From Mycolicibacterium agri (GTDB lineage Bacteria; Actinomycetota; Actinomycetes; Mycobacteriales; Mycobacteriaceae), in contig NZ_PDCP01000020.1 in assembly GCF_002553505.1 (NCBI RefSeq), positions 36,346-100,345 on the forward strand: DNA of 64,000 nucleotides, written 5' to 3'. Under the pieces are notes generated by a model that was not told the origin of the DNA, did not search any database, and was given only the letters and a program-made list of their open reading frames with translations. Position numbers and translations under genes: made by a program. Positions within the stretch are counted from its first letter, which is position 1, and the number at the start of each line of letters is the position of its first letter. This document shows, in pieces, positions 62,214 through 64,000 of the stretch.

Positions 62214-62822
62214 GTGCAACTCCTACTGGTCCGGCACGCGTTACCGCTGCGCAGCGAGCCAGGCGAGGGCTCGGATCCAGACCTATCCGCAGACGGCGTC
62301 GCGCAGGCCAAACGGCTCCCCGACGCGTTGGCGCGGTTTCCCATCACCCGGCTGGTCAGCAGCCCGCAGAAGCGCTCCATCCAGACGGCGGCGCCGGTAG
62401 CCGATGCGCTAGGGCTCGGCATCGACATCGACGACCGCATCGCCGAGTACGACCGCGACCTCGCGCACTACATCCCGATCGAGCAGATCGCCGCGGAGTA
62501 CCCCGAGGAGTTGGCCCGGCTGGCCAGCGGCCACCTCCCCAGCGCCGTGGACGAGGCCGCGTTCCTGCGGCGCGTCACCGAGGGGATCAACGACATCGCC
62601 GCCGCAAGCGATCACCAGGACACTGTCGCGGTGTTCACCCACGGCGGGGTGATCAACGCGCTGCTGCACGTCATCCTGCGCACCGAGAGGATCCTGTGCG
62701 TGAACGTCGACTACGCGGGCATCACCCGGGTGCTGCGTTCCCGCAAAGGCGACCTCTACGTCGCCTCGGTCAACGGCACCGAACACGTATGGGATCTGCT
62801 CCCGAGAAATCAACGGTGGTAA
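62214..62822 (+). CDS. Histidine phosphatase family protein
   Basis: Phosphoglycerate-mutase-like phosphatase of 202 residues. The catalytic His is in LLVRHALPLRSE (RHA rather than RHG), the second in VAVFTHGGVINALLHV, and the Glu in DRIAEYDRDL. GTG start at 62214. It is 9 nt before the kinase-fold gene and thus in its operon. Confidence 0.9.
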   Translation: MQLLLVRHALPLRSEPGEGSDPDLSADGVAQAKRLPDALARFPITRLVSSPQKRSIQTAAPVADALGLGIDIDDRIAEYDRDLAHYIPIEQIAAEYPEELARLASGHLPSAVDEAAFLRRVTEGINDIAAASDHQDTVAVFTHGGVINALLHVILRTERILCVNVDYAGITRVLRSRKGDLYVASVNGTEHVWDLLPRNQRW

Positions 62823-62831
62823 ACAAGTCCG

Positions 62832-63869
62832 ATGACCAGCTCGTCAACTTCGCTCGACGGCCTCGACCTCGTCGCCCTGGACCGGCACCTGCGGGAAGTG
62901 GAGGTGCCGCGCAGCGGCGAACTGCGCGGGCAGCTGATCTCCGGCGGCCGTTCCAACCTGACCTTCCTGGTGTCCGACGACGCGGCGAAGTGGGTGCTGC
63001 GCAGGCCGCCGCTGCACGGGCTGACCCCGTCGGCGCACGACATGGCGCGCGAGTACCGCGTCGTCGCCGCGCTGCGTGACACACCCGTTCCGGTCGCCCG
63101 CGCGGTGACCATGCGCAACGACGACGCCGTGGGCGGCGCACCCTTCCAGATGGTGGAGTACGTCGAGGGCCGCGTCGTTCGGCACGCCGAAGAGCTCGAG
63201 GCGCTTGGCGACAAGGACACCATCAGCGCCTGCGTCGACGCGCTGATCAAGGTGCTGGCCGATCTGCATGCGGTCGACCCGAACGCCGTCGGGCTGGCCG
63301 ACTTCGGCAAGCCGACCGGATATCTGGAACGGCAGGTGCGGCGCTGGGGCTCGCAGTGGGAGCTGGTGAAGCGGGAGAATGACCGCTTCGACGCCGACGT
63401 GCGGCGGCTGCATTCGGCTCTTTCCGAAGCGATTCCGGCTCAGGGCCGAGCCTCGATCGTGCACGGCGACTACCGCATCGACAACACGATGCTCGACTCC
63501 GGCGACCCCACGAAAGTGCTCGCGGTGCTGGACTGGGAGATGTCGACGCTGGGCGATCCGATCAGCGATGCCGCGTTGATGTGCGTCTACCGCCACCCGT
63601 TGTTCAACGTGATCCACGCGAGTTCAGCGTGGGCCTCACCGCTCATGCCCGAGGCCGACGAACTGGCGCAACGCTATTCGGTTGCGGCGGGGCAGTCGTT
63701 GGACAACTGGGACTTCTACACCGCGCTCGGCTATTTCAAGGTGGCGATCATCGCCGCGGGCATCGCATTTCGCGCCAGAATGGGTGGCGGCGTCGCCGCC
63801 GACACCGACGAGGTGGACCAGGCGGTCGGTCCGCTGATCGCCGAGGGTCTGCGCGTTCTCAAGCGCTGA
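62832..63869 (+). CDS. FadE36-like phosphotransferase-fold protein (Rv3761c homologue)
   Basis: Kinase-like protein of 345 residues, of the ACAD10/FadE36 phosphotransferase group that accompanies acyl-CoA metabolism. N-lobe LISGGRSNLTFLVSD and WVLRRPPL; catalytic loop IVHGDYRIDNTMLD and AVLDWEMSTLGDPISD. The Rv3761c-Rv3762c pair in M. tuberculosis is the same combination with the alkyl sulfatase. It may phosphorylate hydroxyacyl substrates; the reaction is inferred. Confidence 0.87.
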   Translation: MTSSSTSLDGLDLVALDRHLREVEVPRSGELRGQLISGGRSNLTFLVSDDAAKWVLRRPPLHGLTPSAHDMAREYRVVAALRDTPVPVARAVTMRNDDAVGGAPFQMVEYVEGRVVRHAEELEALGDKDTISACVDALIKVLADLHAVDPNAVGLADFGKPTGYLERQVRRWGSQWELVKRENDRFDADVRRLHSALSEAIPAQGRASIVHGDYRIDNTMLDSGDPTKVLAVLDWEMSTLGDPISDAALMCVYRHPLFNVIHASSAWASPLMPEADELAQRYSVAAGQSLDNWDFYTALGYFKVAIIAAGIAFRARMGGGVAADTDEVDQAVGPLIAEGLRVLKR

Positions 63870-63970
63870 CTTTAAACGCTGACTTTCATGGCCGAGCAGT
63901 CGCAGACTCGCACAAAATGGCGCGGCGATTTCTGGGGGTGATTGCAACAGCCACCTTGTTGGAGGTTGTT

Positions 63971-64000
63971 GTGTATCTGAAGGCTTATCCCTGGATTATG
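63971..64000 (+). CDS. Possible start of a further gene, cut by the window end
   Basis: GGAGG (63961-63965) lies 5 nt ahead of a GTG at 63971, followed by ten open codons to the end (reads YLKAYPWIM). The 101 nt before it, from 63870, show no other feature. Too short to name. Confidence 0.3.
   Translation, partial: MYLKAYPWIM

Noticed and set aside
63636..63947. Minus-strand open frame near the window end
   Set aside because: Mostly antisense to the FadE36-like gene, with no ribosome binding site or motif.

Overview
The window is GC-rich actinobacterial DNA from a mycobacterium. It carries the mycolic acid condensation cluster (fbpA, mpt51, culp6, fadD32, pks13, accD4), the arabinan cluster (gtrA, dprE1, dprE2, aftA, embC, embA, embB) and the galactan export cluster (wzm, glfT1, wzt, bpa). 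Gene order follows the M. tuberculosis Rv3804c-Rv3761c region. However, katG-furA lies between accD4 and embB, and a MocR/AhpD cassette replaces the Rv3784-Rv3788 segment. Several extra regulators are also present. Together these suggest a rapid-growing, Mycolicibacterium-like environmental species. The species itself cannot be named from the sequence alone.

Layout. 1-12457 (+): fbpA (cut by the window edge), mpt51, a DUF732 lipoprotein, culp6, then the fadD32-pks13-accD4 operon, closed by a strong hairpin at 12544-12577. 12591-16284 (-): katG, furA with its own probably leaderless promoter, and a metallo-beta-lactamase-fold hydrolase that sits 1 nt after embB. 16286-30653 (-): one tightly packed arabinan operon. 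30654-31463: debris from at least two broken genes. 31464-34486: a MocR regulator divergent from an AhpD-like peroxidase, a phosphotransferase-fold protein and a zinc-ribbon protein. 34530-38275 (-): wzm, glfT1, wzt, bpa and an internally deleted remnant of the Rv3779-type membrane protein. 38376-44068: aminotransferase-like protein, quinone reductase, MarR regulator, tRNA-Ser(UGA), a TylF-like methyltransferase and a second GlfT2-type glycosyltransferase. 44201-50383: SRPBCC protein, second MocR regulator, membrane protein plus epimerase, echA21-like crotonase, lipoprotein, DinB-type protein and hisC2. 50471-50667: tRNA-Ser(GCU) and tRNA-Arg(ACG). 50789-57228: mixed accessory genes, including a frameshifted AraC regulator and an amidohydrolase-TetR pair with a clear palindrome. 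57370-63869: DoxX, ECF sigma factor, Rieske protein, alkyl sulfatase, MmpL remnant, SDR, histidine phosphatase and a FadE36-like kinase-fold protein.

How the genes work together. FadD32 activates meromycolate and loads it on Pks13. AccD4 helps make the carboxylated partner chain, Pks13 condenses the two, and the Ag85/MPT51 proteins act on the mycolates outside the membrane. DprE1/DprE2 make the arabinose donor used by AftA and EmbA/B/C. GlfT1 starts the galactan that Wzm-Wzt exports.

Most unusual items: the DoxX-ECF sigma-Rieske module, which looks like a redox-sensing sigma/anti-sigma pair; the 27-bp tandem repeat that extends GlfT1 and carries the wzm ribosome binding site; the 30-bp tandem repeat in embA; and the deleted Rv3779 homologue left in frame with bpa.
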